Below, piece by piece: positions 1-8,908 of a stretch of 64,000 nt of DNA. The notes under the pieces are model-generated. The model did no database searches and was not told the DNA's origin. It saw only the letters and a list, made by a program, of their open reading frames with translations. This DNA comes from Kytococcus schroeteri (GTDB lineage: Bacteria > Actinomycetota > Actinomycetes > Actinomycetales > Dermatophilaceae). The stretch is from the NCBI RefSeq assembly GCF_042433515.1, contig NZ_JBHLVH010000003.1, positions 13,113-77,112 of the forward strand, in the 5' to 3' direction. A program made the translations under genes and the position numbers. Every line of letters begins with the position of its first letter. Positions within the stretch are counted from its first letter, which is position 1.

Positions 1-131
1 GCCACCTCGCAGGCCTTGCAGCCGATGCAGATGGACGTGTCGGTGAAGAAGCCCTTGCGCGGGGTCGGCTCCCAGCCCGCGTCGGCCGCGGGGTCGGTGG
101 GTCCGGCCAGCTGGTTGCCCAGACGGCTCAT
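1..131 (-). CDS. fdhB: Formate dehydrogenase iron-sulfur (beta) subunit, N-terminal fragment
   Basis: Only the first 43 residues lie in the window; the gene runs off the left edge. The readable part ends with CIGCKACEVA, a CxxCxxC start of a ferredoxin-type 4Fe-4S site typical of the electron-transfer subunit of formate dehydrogenases. The subunit would pass electrons from the alpha subunit towards the quinone pool or another acceptor. Its ATG overlaps the stop codon of the upstream alpha subunit in an ATGA (4 bp), so the two are translationally coupled. The product name rests on this short motif plus the neighbour, so the exact subclass (FDH-N, FDH-O or soluble) cannot be fixed here. Confidence 0.85.
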   Translation of the reverse strand, partial: MSRLGNQLAGPTDPAADAGWEPTPRKGFFTDTSICIGCKACEV

Positions 132-3100
132 CGGGGGTCTCCCTCCATCTCCTCGGCCAGCTCCGCGCGCGTGGTCACCGCGGCGTTGTCGGTGCCCACC
201 TCCGGCGTGGCCCCGGCGCGGCGGCGGTGCTCCTCCACGAGCTCGGCCAGCGCGGCACCGCGCGGGCGGCGGCCCGGCAGCACCTCGCACGAGCCCACCT
301 TGCTCTCCTGGATGTGCACGTTGGGGTCCAGCGCCACGCCCAGCAGGTCGTTGGCGGCGTCACCGGACACCACGGCCTCGCCACCGACGCCCCAGTGGTA
401 CGGCAGGCCCACGGTGTGCACCACCTGGTCGCCGGCCTGCATCGGGCGCATGCGCTCGGTGACCAGCACCCGGGCCTCGATGGCGGCACGCGGGCTCACG
501 ATGGTGGCCCACCCGCCGTTCTCCAGCCCACGCAGCTCGGCGAGCTCCGGGGAGACCTCGCAGAACATCTCGGGCTGCAGCTCGGCCAGGTAGGGCAGCC
601 AGCGGCTCATGCCACCAGCCGTGTGCTGCTCGGTGAGGCGGTAGGTGGTGAACACGAAGGGGTAGACCTCCGAGCCCGCCGCCCCCGCGCTCGGCGCGAA
701 GACGTTGTCCTGCCGCGGGAAGAGCACCCGGGTGGGGCTGGCCTGCTGCCCGTAGACCACGTTGGCCACGGGCGACTCCTGCGCCTCGTAGTGCGCCGGC
801 ATCGGGCCGTCGACCATGCCCTTGGGTGCGTACAGCCAGCCCTTGCCGTCGGCCTGCATGATGAACGGGTCGTCGCCGGCCAGCGCCTCCGCGCCCCCCG
901 TGTCGGGGTCCGGGCGGTAGGCGGGGTCCTTGTCGGCCGGGAAGTCCGGCACGTCGTCACCCGTCCAGCGGCCCGCCTCGGCGTCCCACCAGACGAGCTT
1001 CTTGCGCTCGCTCCACGGCCTGCCCTCGGGGTCGGCCGAGGCACGGTTGTACAGGATGCGGCGGTTGGCCGGCCACGCCCAGCCCCACTGCGCGGCCGTC
1101 TCGTCCTGCTCCCGGCCGGGCACCCGGTTCTTGGAGTGGTTCACCCCACCGGCGAAGACACCGGTGTAGATCCAGCAGCCGCCGTCGGTGGAGCCGTCGG
1201 CCCGCATCTCGGTGTAGGAGTCCAGCATCTGCCCGGCCTTCTCGCCGGTCAGGTGGCGGCCGTTCACCTCACGCAGCACGGCCTCGCCGTCCACCTCGCC
1301 GTGCTCGTCGCGCGGGTAGTCCCACGTGAGGTCCAGCAGCGGCCGGTCGCGCGGGTCGGTGGAGTCGGCCAGGCGCTCGCGGATGCGCACGCCCAGCTCG
1401 TGGAAGAACTCCAGCTCGCTCTGCGCGTCGCCCGGCGGCTGCACGGCCTGGTGGCGCCACTGCAGCAGGCGCTGGGTCTGCGTGAAGGTGCCGGCCTTCT
1501 CCACGTGGTTGGCCGCCGGCATGAAGAACACCTCGGTGTCGATGTCCTCCGGACGCCACTCCCCGGACTCGACCTCCGGGCCGTCCTTCCAGAAGGTGGC
1601 CGACTCGATGAGCTGGAAGTCGCGCACCACCAGCCACTTGAGGTTCGCCAGGCCCTCGCGCTGCATGCGTCCGTTGGCCGAGCCGACCGCCGGGTTCTGC
1701 CCCAGCACGAAGTAGCCCTCCACGTCGCCGGCGATCTGGCCCATGACCGTCTGGTAGGTGCCGTGCGTGCCGTTGATGCGGGGCAGGTAGTCGAACGCGA
1801 AGTCGTTCTCCGGCGTCGCGGCATCGCCCCACCAGGCCTTGAGCAGGCTGACGGTGTAGGCGTCGGCGCTGGTCCAGTAGCCCTTCTGCCGCGGCGAGGA
1901 GATGGAGGAGACGTAGTCCTCCAGGGTGTCGTGCTTGCCGGCCGTGGGCATGGGCAGGTAGCCCGGCAGCAGGTTGAACAGCGTGGGGATGTCCGTGGAG
2001 CCCTGGATGCTGGCGTGCCCACGCAGCGCCATGATGCCGCCGCCGGGGCGGCCCATGTTGCCCAGCAGCAGCTGCAGCACCGCCGCCGCACGGATGAACT
2101 GGGCGCCCAGGCTGTGCTGGGTCCAGCCCACCGCGTAGGCGAAGCAGGTGGTGCGCTCACGGCCGGAGTTGGACGTCACGGCATCGGCCAGGTCGGCGAA
2201 CTGCTCCGGGGGGATGCCGCAGACCTCCTGCACCATCTCGGGCGTGTAGCGCGCGTAGTGGCGGCGCAGCACCTGCAGCACGCAGTGCGGGTCCTGCATC
2301 GTCTCGTCGCGGATCACCTTGGCGTGCTCCAGCGCGGGACCACCCGAGCCGTGGGACTCGCCCTCGGCGCGCTGGCTCTTGGACCCGCCGTGCTCGTGGC
2401 CGCCCTCGGACTCCTCCACGCCGCCGTCGTCGGGCGAGGCGTAGGCCCAGGTGGCGGTGTCGTAGGAGCCCTTCTCCGGGTCGTAGCCGGAGAACAGGCC
2501 GTCGAGGTCCTCGGTGTCGCGGAAGTCCTCACGCACCAGCGTGGCGGCGTTGGTGTACGCCCGGACGTACTCCTCGAAGTACAGCCCGTTGCTCAGCACG
2601 TGGTTGATGAGGGCACCCAGCAGCACCACGTCGGTGCCCACGCGGATGGGCACGTGGGTGTCGGCCACGGCCGAGGTGCGCGTGAACCGCGGGTCGACGT
2701 GGATGATCCGCGCACCGCGCTTCTTGGCCTCACTGACCCACTGGAAACCCACCGGGTGGCACTCGGCCATGTTCGAGCCCTGGATGACGATGCAGTCGGC
2801 GTTGGCCATGTCCTGCAACGACTGCGTGGCGCCGCCGCGTCCGAACGAGGACCCCAGACTGGGGACCGTGGCGGAGTGTCAAATACGCGCCTGGTTCTCG
2901 ATCTGCACCGCGCCCGCCGCGGTGAACAGCTTCTTGATGAGGTAGTTCTCCTCGTTGTCGAGGGTGGCGCCGCCGAGGGCCGCGACCCCCATCGTGCGGC
3001 GCAGCGGGCGGCCGTGCTCGTCATGGTCCTGCCAGCCGTTGCGGCGGGACTCCAGGAAGCGGTCGGCCACCATGTCGATGGCGGTGTCGCGGTCCAGCAC

Positions 3101-3445
3101 CTCCCACTCGGTGCCGCCGGGGCGCCGGTAGAGCACCTGCGTGACACGGGTGGGGCTGTTGACCAGCTGCTCGCTGGCCGAGCCCTTGGGGCACAGACGG
3201 CCGCGGCTGATGGGGCTGTCCGGGTCGCCCTCGATCTGGACGACCTTCTCGTCCTTGACGAAGACACGCTGGCCGCAACCCACCGCGCAGTACGGGCAGA
3301 CGCTCTGGGCCACGCGGTCGGCGGTGACGGTGCGGTTGCTGGTCTCGCGCGTGGCACGGCTGGTCACCGCGCGTCCGCGACCCAGCGGGTCGCCCTCGCG
3401 GAACTGGCGCAGCACCGGCCAGTTCAGGGGGGTGGGGATGCCCAT
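128..3445 (-). CDS. fdhA: Formate dehydrogenase alpha subunit, selenocysteine-containing (TGA read at 2879-2881)
   Basis: Molybdopterin (bis-MGD) catalytic subunit that oxidises formate to CO2. The frame is 1105 residues if the internal TGA is read. Residues C50, C53, C57 and C85 (VCPYCAVGCG, then RGRLCPKG) form the N-terminal 4Fe-4S site. The TGA is codon 189 in the context NQARI-(TGA)-HSATVPSLG, which matches the family active-site context where Sec or Cys ligates Mo/W and is followed by His. The same frame continues to the C-terminus with typical FDH blocks (VIQGSNMAECHP, GNMGRPGGG, LGQNPAVGSANG). A hairpin follows the TGA. ATG 3445 is chosen because GAGG lies 8 nt upstream. No Tat twin-arginine signal is visible, so a cytoplasmic-side location is likely. 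Standard annotation would split this into two ORFs or call a pseudogene. Confidence 0.93.
2849..2881 (-). promoter_or_regulatory. Bacterial SECIS-like hairpin directly after the Sec codon of fdhA
   Basis: On the coding (minus) strand the UGA (2881-2879) is followed after about 12 nt by a perfect 5-bp stem, CCCCA / UGGGG, with a GUC loop (2852-2864). It is flanked by GGU and UCC, which can extend it after an unpaired U. Bacterial SECIS elements recognised by SelB sit immediately 3' of the UGA, with a short apical stem and a loop containing G-U. Position and loop composition fit. The assignment is by eye; no folding was run. Confidence 0.75.
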
Positions 3446-3647
3446 CACCGTCACCTCGTTCCGTCGTCGCGGGTCATCCTGCCACCCGGGACCGACAACT
3501 GCGAGGGGTGGATCCTCCGCAGGGGCAGTGGGCCGTCGACGTGTCTTGGGGGAATCGTTATCGGGAACCTGTGGAAAACCCTGCCGGCGGGGTGACGCGC
3601 TGTGCCAAGGTGCCGGTGTTGCCCTTCGTCGCACCGGGAGACCCCTC

Positions 3648-4394
3648 ATGCCCACTCGCTCGCTGCCCGTGAAGACCGCCGTGCTCGCCGTGTGCGGGGC
3701 CCTGTTGGTGGGGGCGTGCTCCTCCGATGCGGAGGGTGGCGGGTCGTCGTCGACCACGCCTGATGCGGTGGAGCCCTCCGTGCCCGTGACCTCGCCGAGT
3801 GCCTCGGGTTCCTCGGGGTCGCCGGACGCGCAGGAGTCCTCTGGGTCTCCCACACCGAGCGAGTCCGACTCGGCTGATGCCTCACCCTCGAACGAGTCCA
3901 GCCCCCCGCACTCGCCCCGGCCGAGCAAGAGCTCCAGCGAGGTTCCGGCCCCGCCGCCGATGCCGGCCGCCGCGAAGGAGAACACCGCCGAGGGTGCCGA
4001 GGCCTTCGCCCGCTGGTACATCGAGACCCTGAGCTACCTCTACGAGCACCCGAAGGCGGGAGTCCTGGACAAGTACGCCGGTGAGGACTGCAACACCTGC
4101 GCCCGCCACGTCCGCGTGGTGCAGCAGTCTGCGGAACAGAATGCTCAAGCTGACAAGGTGGTCTATGAAGTGCTCGGGGCGGGGGAGCCTCACAGCATGG
4201 GGGATGGCTACGAAATCACCGTGGCGTTCCGCCAGAACGCGAGCGTGATCCGGGACGAGACCGGGTCCGTCGTCGGTAAGACCACGGAGCTGCCGGAGGT
4301 TGGATACGTCTTCCGCCTTACCTATGACAAGGGGTGGACGATCGAGAAGATGCACCCCAATGACGCCCCCTACTACGAGCCGGACGCCTCGTGA
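3648..4394 (+). CDS. Secreted lipoprotein with Ser/Pro linker and C-terminal DUF6318-like domain
   Basis: A 248-residue protein. The start is ATG 3648, preceded by GGGAG. Residues 1-22 are a lipoprotein signal (KTAVLAVCGALLVGAC, lipobox VGAC). A roughly 85-residue low-complexity Ser/Pro/Glu linker follows. A folded C-terminal domain begins near AEAFARWYIETLSYLYEHP and contains a CNTC pair. That layout resembles actinobacterial DUF6318-type lipoproteins; this is recalled family resemblance, not a search result. The role is unknown. The stop overlaps the GTG of the next gene (GTGA), so both are probably made together at the cell surface. AT content in the C-terminal half (around 4130-4330) is higher than in the neighbours. 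Confidence 0.8.
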   Translation: MPTRSLPVKTAVLAVCGALLVGACSSDAEGGGSSSTTPDAVEPSVPVTSPSASGSSGSPDAQESSGSPTPSESDSADASPSNESSPPHSPRPSKSSSEVPAPPPMPAAAKENTAEGAEAFARWYIETLSYLYEHPKAGVLDKYAGEDCNTCARHVRVVQQSAEQNAQADKVVYEVLGAGEPHSMGDGYEITVAFRQNASVIRDETGSVVGKTTELPEVGYVFRLTYDKGWTIEKMHPNDAPYYEPDAS

Positions 4395-5281
4395 TCACCT
4401 TGGCCTTGCTCGCGGCTGTGGCGAACGGGCCCGCCGAGTGTGCGGATGAGTATGACTTCGCATGTCAGGAGTACGACGACGGAGTCTCGACGGGCCTGAC
4501 GCTGAAAGACCTCGAGCAGCTTGAGGACAAGAACCCGCCGAAGTCCGCGCCGCCGGCGCCCGGGAAGCCTCCGACCTTGTACTACGAGTACGTCGTCCAA
4601 CACACCTGCCCGGGCATCCGCCCCGGACCCGACGAGCACGGCGCGGACTGCAACCTCTCGCGCCACGGCTGCGACGGCTACCTGGGCGACGGCCCCTTGG
4701 TCACCATCTCCGAACGGATCCTGCGCACCCAGGACGACGAGGTCGTCCAAGGTTGGTCGTTCACCGGTGTCACGTGTTACCCCGAGGCCGTCCCCGGCCG
4801 CTCCGGGGAAGTGGCCGACAAGCGCATCGCCAAGGCCTTCAAGGTCACGAAGTTCGCCCTACCCGCCCCCACCTGGGACCCGCCCCGCACCGACCCCCTG
4901 GTCAACAAACCCGTCTACTTCACCACCACCTTCGCCGACAAGGGCTACGGCCCCAACGAGACCCGCACCATCCCCCCATCACAGATGCTCGGCCACGACC
5001 TGAAGATCCTCCCCGAACTCAAGAACGTCACCTACCACTTCGGCGACGGCGACCAGCACGGCCCCACCGTCGACACCGGCGGCGAGTACCCCGACGGCAA
5101 CATCACCCACACCTACACCAAGGCCGGCACCCTCCACCCCCGCATCACCGCCACCTACACCGGCCGCTACTCCCTGGACAACGGCCCCTGGCGCCCCCTC
5201 GGCCTCGAGGTCACCGTGAAGGGCGAACCCACCACCCTCACCCCCACCACCCTGGTCACCCAACTCGTCCCCAACCCCTGA
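4391..5281 (+). CDS. Predicted secreted protein with a PKD-like domain
   Basis: A 296-residue protein starting at GTG 4391, overlapping the previous lipoprotein gene by 4 bp. The N-terminus (MITLALLAAVANGPAECA) looks like a short signal sequence. The middle carries several Cys (HTCPG, DCNLSRHGCDGY, VTCYP). Around residues 210-270 the segment YHFGDGDQHGP ... GNITHTYTKAGTLHPRI has the FGDG and HTYTKAG pattern of PKD-type beta-sandwich domains. The function is unknown; a surface or secreted partner of the upstream lipoprotein is an inference from coupling. The 3' third is extremely C-rich. Confidence 0.75.
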   Translation: MITLALLAAVANGPAECADEYDFACQEYDDGVSTGLTLKDLEQLEDKNPPKSAPPAPGKPPTLYYEYVVQHTCPGIRPGPDEHGADCNLSRHGCDGYLGDGPLVTISERILRTQDDEVVQGWSFTGVTCYPEAVPGRSGEVADKRIAKAFKVTKFALPAPTWDPPRTDPLVNKPVYFTTTFADKGYGPNETRTIPPSQMLGHDLKILPELKNVTYHFGDGDQHGPTVDTGGEYPDGNITHTYTKAGTLHPRITATYTGRYSLDNGPWRPLGLEVTVKGEPTTLTPTTLVTQLVPNP

Positions 5282-5340
5282 CCCGCCCACCCCGGGCGAC
5301 CCGGCCGACGGCCCACGGGCAGCCGCCGGCGGCCCCAGAG

Positions 5341-5403
5341 CGTTGAGTCGTCGCGCACCGGGGTCGACACACCCCACCCACCCCAACGAACGACGACCCA
5401 ACG
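5341..5403. repeat. Intergenic imperfect palindrome, family 1, copy A
   Basis: The left arm CGTTGAGTCGTCG (5341-5353) and right arm CGACGACCCAACG (5391-5403) are inverted repeats with 12 of 13 matches around a 37-nt centre. The same arms recur at 9685-9745. It lies in the 215-bp gap between the convergent secreted-protein gene and hutH. Confidence 0.75.
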
Positions 5404-5448
5404 GGAAGAGCACAGCAGAGCCCAGCGCCGCCCGGCCATGCACCCACG

Positions 5449-5483
5449 ACGGCGCCCGGGGAGGCCTGCTCCCCGGGCGCCGT
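5449..5483. terminator. Intrinsic terminator-like hairpin downstream of hutH
   Basis: A perfect 15-bp stem, ACGGCGCCCGGGGAG / CTCCCCGGGCGCCGT, with loop GCCTG, ends 13 bp from the hutH stop. There is no clear U-tract, as is common in actinomycete terminators. It could also serve the convergent gene ending at 5281. Confidence 0.7.
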
Positions 5484-5496
5484 GGACGGGTCCGCG

Positions 5497-7125
5497 TCAG
5501 CGCAGCGGGCCGGTCACACCCTCGGCCGCGGCCAGGGCACGGCCGGAGGCGATGAACTCCACGGTGGCCTCGATCTCCGGGGAGAGGTAGCGGTCCTCGC
5601 CCGGGCCCTGCACGGTCTCGCGCAGCGCGGCGATGACGGCACCCGTGGCCGGCGACGGCGCCACCGGCGACTCGGCCGAGCCACGCTCGACGCCGCGCAG
5701 CTCGATGCCGCGCGCGGCGGTGTACAGCTCGATGGCCAGCACGCGGCGCAGCGCGTCCACGGTGCGGCGCAGCTTGCGGGCGGCCGACCACCCCATCGAC
5801 ACGTGGTCCTCCTGCATGGCCGAGGACGGGATGGAGTCCACGCTCGCCGGCACCGCGAGGCGCTTGAGCTCGCTCACCAAAGCGGCCTGCGTGTACTGGG
5901 CGATCATCAGACCCGAGTCCGTGCCCGGGTCCTCGGCCAGGAAGGCGTTGAGGCCGTTGTTGCGGGCCGGGTCCAGGAAGCGGTCGGTGCGGCGCTCGGC
6001 CACGCTCGCCAGGTCGGCGGCGGGGATGGCCAGGAAGTCCAGTACGTAGGCCAGCGGGGCGCCGTGGAAGTTGCCGTTGGACTCCACGCGGCCGTCGGCC
6101 AGCACGGCCGGGTTGTCCACCGCGGCGGCCAGCTCGGAGGTGGCCACCGTCTCGGCGTGGCGCAGGGTGTCGCGCAGGCCGGAGGCCACCTGCGGGGCGC
6201 AGCGCAGCGAGTACGCGTCCTGCACCAGGGAGCAGTCGTCCTTGTGGGACTGCACGATGTCGGAACCCGCCAGCACCGCGCGGAGGTTGGCCGCGGAGTC
6301 GGCCTGACCGGCCTGCGGGCGCAGGGCCTGCAGGTCCTCGGCGAACACGGCGTCGGTGCCCAGGAGACCCTCGATGCTCATGGCGGCGGTCACGTCGGCC
6401 ACGCTCGCCAGGTGGCGCAGGTCCGCCATCGCCATGAGCAGCTGGCCGAGCATGCCGTCGGTGCCGTTGATGAGGGCCAGGCCCTCCTTCTCGCGCAGCT
6501 CGGCGGGCTCCACGCCCACCGCGGCCAGCGCGGCGCCGGCCGGCTGCACGGCACCGGTGGAGACGCCGCGCTCGTCCACCTGCTCGGCGGAGCCCACGCG
6601 CACCTCGCCCTCGCCCATGACGGCCAGCGCGCAGTGCGCCAGCGGGGCCAGGTCGCCCGAGCAGCCCAGCGAACCGAACTCGCGCACCACCGGGGTGATG
6701 CCGTGGTTGAGCAGGTCGGCGTAGACCTGCGCGGCCTCCGGGGAGACACCGGTGCGGCCGGTGGCCAGGGTGTGCAGGCGCAGCAGGATCGTGGCGCGCA
6801 CCACCTCGCGCTCCACCTCGGGGCCGGAGGAGGCCGCGTGGGAGCGCACCAGGCCCACCTGCAGGCGAGAGCGCTTCTCGGTGGGGATGGAGGTGTTGGC
6901 CAGCGCGCCGAACCCGGTGGAGATGCCGTAGTGCGGGGTGGTGTCGTCGGCCAGGGCGTCCACGCGCTCACGTGCGGCGCGGATGGCGGCGACGGCCTCG
7001 TCACCCAGCTCCACCCGGGCGTCGTGGCGGGCCACGGCGATGACCTCGGTGGGCGTCAGCGGGGCCGGGCTGAGGACCACGGTCTGCGGGGCGTCGGTGG
7101 GGGCGGGGGTCGCGATCGGCGTCAT
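5497..7125 (-). CDS. hutH: Histidine ammonia-lyase
   Basis: Deaminates L-histidine to urocanate, the first step of histidine catabolism. 542 residues; the family is usually about 510. Landmarks are HYGISTGFG (65-73), the MIO-forming block GSLGCSGDLAPLAH (151-164) and the C-terminal QEDHVSMG block. The prosthetic-group tripeptide is Cys-Ser-Gly (155-157) instead of the common Ala-Ser-Gly. The start is ATG 7125; no strong ribosome-binding site is seen, and an in-frame GTG two codons upstream is an alternative. A palindromic terminator separates it from putP upstream, so it may have its own promoter. No hutU/hutI is adjacent. The divergent IclR regulator at 8909 is a candidate controller. Confidence 0.93.
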   Translation of the reverse strand: MTPIATPAPTDAPQTVVLSPAPLTPTEVIAVARHDARVELGDEAVAAIRAARERVDALADDTTPHYGISTGFGALANTSIPTEKRSRLQVGLVRSHAASSGPEVEREVVRATILLRLHTLATGRTGVSPEAAQVYADLLNHGITPVVREFGSLGCSGDLAPLAHCALAVMGEGEVRVGSAEQVDERGVSTGAVQPAGAALAAVGVEPAELREKEGLALINGTDGMLGQLLMAMADLRHLASVADVTAAMSIEGLLGTDAVFAEDLQALRPQAGQADSAANLRAVLAGSDIVQSHKDDCSLVQDAYSLRCAPQVASGLRDTLRHAETVATSELAAAVDNPAVLADGRVESNGNFHGAPLAYVLDFLAIPAADLASVAERRTDRFLDPARNNGLNAFLAEDPGTDSGLMIAQYTQAALVSELKRLAVPASVDSIPSSAMQEDHVSMGWSAARKLRRTVDALRRVLAIELYTAARGIELRGVERGSAESPVAPSPATGAVIAALRETVQGPGEDRYLSPEIEATVEFIASGRALAAAEGVTGPLR

Positions 7126-7168
7126 GCGCACATCGAACCGCGCCGCCGGGAGCGGGGCCAGCGACGCA

Positions 7169-7206
7169 GCAGGGGCGGTGTCCCAGATCTGGGACACCGC
7201 CCCTGC
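7169..7206. terminator. 38-bp perfect palindrome between putP and hutH
   Basis: GCAGGGGCGGTGTCCCAGA is followed directly by its exact reverse complement (19+19, centre AGATCT). It sits 24 bp past the putP stop and 44 bp before the hutH start. The best reading is a strong terminator of putP; a dimeric-regulator operator for hutH is the alternative. Confidence 0.7.
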
Positions 7207-7229
7207 GGTGGGCGCGGACCGGCCGGGGG

Positions 7230-8735
7230 TCAGAGACCCGCGATGGCCGCCTGCTCGCGCTTGGTGCGGCGCACGGCCTCGTCGAACTCGGCACGCACCT
7301 CCGGGCCGGGCTCCGGCGTCACCAGGGACACCACCACGGCCACCACGAGGTTGAGCACGAAGCCCGGGACGATCTCGTACAGCTCGAAGACGCCGCCCTC
7401 GAGGAAGCGACCCCACACGAAGGCCACCGCGGCACCGGTGACCATGCCGGCCAGCGCACCGGCCGTGGTCAGGCGACGCCAGTAGAGCGACAGCAGCACG
7501 ATCGGGCCGAAGGCCGCACCGAAGCCGGCCCACGCGAAGGCCACCAGCTCGAGGATGGTGTCCGACGGCTTGAGCGAGAGCAAACCGGCGATGACGGCGA
7601 TGACCAGCACGGCTGCGCGGCCCACGTTGGCACCGGCCGTGCCGTGCAGCTCCTTGCCGGTGACACCCAGGTAGATGTCCTCCACGAGCGCCGAGGACGA
7701 CACGATGAGCTGGCTGGAGATGGTGGACATGATGGCCGCCAGGATGGCCGCCAGCATCAGGCCCGCGATGAACGGGTGGAAGAGCAGCATGCCCAGGTCG
7801 ATGAAGACCGTCTCCGGGTCGGCCAGCTTCGCGGCATCGCGCTGGTAGACGCCGATGCCGACCAGCGCGGTGGCGGCGGCACCGAGGCAGGCCAGCGCCA
7901 TCCAGCCGATGCCGATGCGGCGCGCGGCCACGGCCTCGTGCGGGGTGCGCAGCGCCATGAAGCGCGTGATGATGTGCGGCTGGCCGAAGTAGCCCAGGCC
8001 CCAGGCCAGCGAGGACACCAGGCCCATGGCGGTCAGGCCGCCACCGACCATCGTGAGCACGTGCGGGTCCACGGACTTGATGGCGTCCACGGTCTCACCC
8101 GGGCCACCCAGGTGGATCATGCCGACGATCGGCACGATGACCAGTGCGGCGGCCATCATCAGGCCCTGCACCACGTCGGTGTACGACACCGCGAGGAAGC
8201 CACCCACCAGCGTGTAGAGGATGACGACGCTGGACACGATGAGCATGCCCGTGAGGTAGCTGGTGCCGAAGGAGGCCTGGAAGAAGCGGCCGCCGGCCAC
8301 CATGCCGGAGGACACGTAGAAGGTGAAGAAGATGAGGATGATGATGCCGGCCGTGATGCGCAGCAGGCCCTTCTCGTCGTCCGTGCGGGCGCTGAAGAAG
8401 CTGGGCACGGTGATGGAGTCGTCGGCGACCTCCGTGTAGGAGCGCAGGCGCGGGGCGACGAACTTCCAGTTGACCCAGGCGCCGACGGTGAGGCCGATGG
8501 CGATCCAGAGCTCGACGAGGCCGGAGGCGTACAGCGCGCCCGGCAGACCCATGAGGAGCCAGCCGGACATGTCGGCGGCGCCGGCGGAGAGGGCCGAGGC
8601 GATCGGGCCCAGGCCGCGGCCGCCGAGCATGTAGTCGCCCTTGTCGGTGGTGCGCGTCATCGACCAGAAGCCGATGGCCACCATCATGGCGAAGTAGAGC
8701 ACGATGGCAGCGAGCTGCCAGGTTGAGGTGTCCAC
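7230..8735 (-). CDS. putP: Sodium/proline symporter (SSS family)
   Basis: A 501-residue integral membrane transporter of the solute:sodium symporter family with about 13 hydrophobic helices. It starts at GTG 8735, with GGAGG about 10 nt upstream. Family features include the N-terminal LGGRGLGPIASALSAGAADMSGWLLMGLPG block and the GLGYFGQPHIITRFMA segment characteristic of PutP. The length equals PutP of other bacteria. Substrate is inferred as proline from these blocks; a related amino acid is possible. It is upstream of hutH on the same strand and divergent from an IclR regulator, consistent with an amino-acid uptake/catabolism unit. Confidence 0.9.
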   Translation of the reverse strand: MDTSTWQLAAIVLYFAMMVAIGFWSMTRTTDKGDYMLGGRGLGPIASALSAGAADMSGWLLMGLPGALYASGLVELWIAIGLTVGAWVNWKFVAPRLRSYTEVADDSITVPSFFSARTDDEKGLLRITAGIIILIFFTFYVSSGMVAGGRFFQASFGTSYLTGMLIVSSVVILYTLVGGFLAVSYTDVVQGLMMAAALVIVPIVGMIHLGGPGETVDAIKSVDPHVLTMVGGGLTAMGLVSSLAWGLGYFGQPHIITRFMALRTPHEAVAARRIGIGWMALACLGAAATALVGIGVYQRDAAKLADPETVFIDLGMLLFHPFIAGLMLAAILAAIMSTISSQLIVSSSALVEDIYLGVTGKELHGTAGANVGRAAVLVIAVIAGLLSLKPSDTILELVAFAWAGFGAAFGPIVLLSLYWRRLTTAGALAGMVTGAAVAFVWGRFLEGGVFELYEIVPGFVLNLVVAVVVSLVTPEPGPEVRAEFDEAVRRTKREQAAIAGL

Positions 8736-8908
8736 GGGAGGACCCTCCCTTCGGATGGTGCGTGGATGAGGATGAACGATGTGTTCGGGGACGACGCGGC
8801 GGTCGCGCGCGCGTCTGTCGGGGAGAACGGTACGCCGCTCGGGGGCCGCACCCCACCCACGTCGACGGCGATTCCGGTGACGTGCCCAGATCGTGACACC
8901 CTCTGCCT

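Noticed and set aside
2819..2881. fdhA as a pseudogene with a nonsense mutation.
   Set aside because: The stop lies precisely at the Sec position, is TGA, is followed by a SECIS-like hairpin and the downstream frame is fully conserved.
227..3595. A 1122-codon open frame on the plus strand opposite fdhA.
   Set aside because: It is antisense to a clearly conserved gene, is rich in Arg/His/Val/Gly from a GC-rich shadow frame, and has no recognisable domain. Similar long shadows occur opposite hutH (5482-7485) and across 44380-47736.
7126..7168. A leaderless promoter for hutH.
   Set aside because: No TANNNT box lies 6-9 nt upstream of ATG 7125 or of the GTG alternative.
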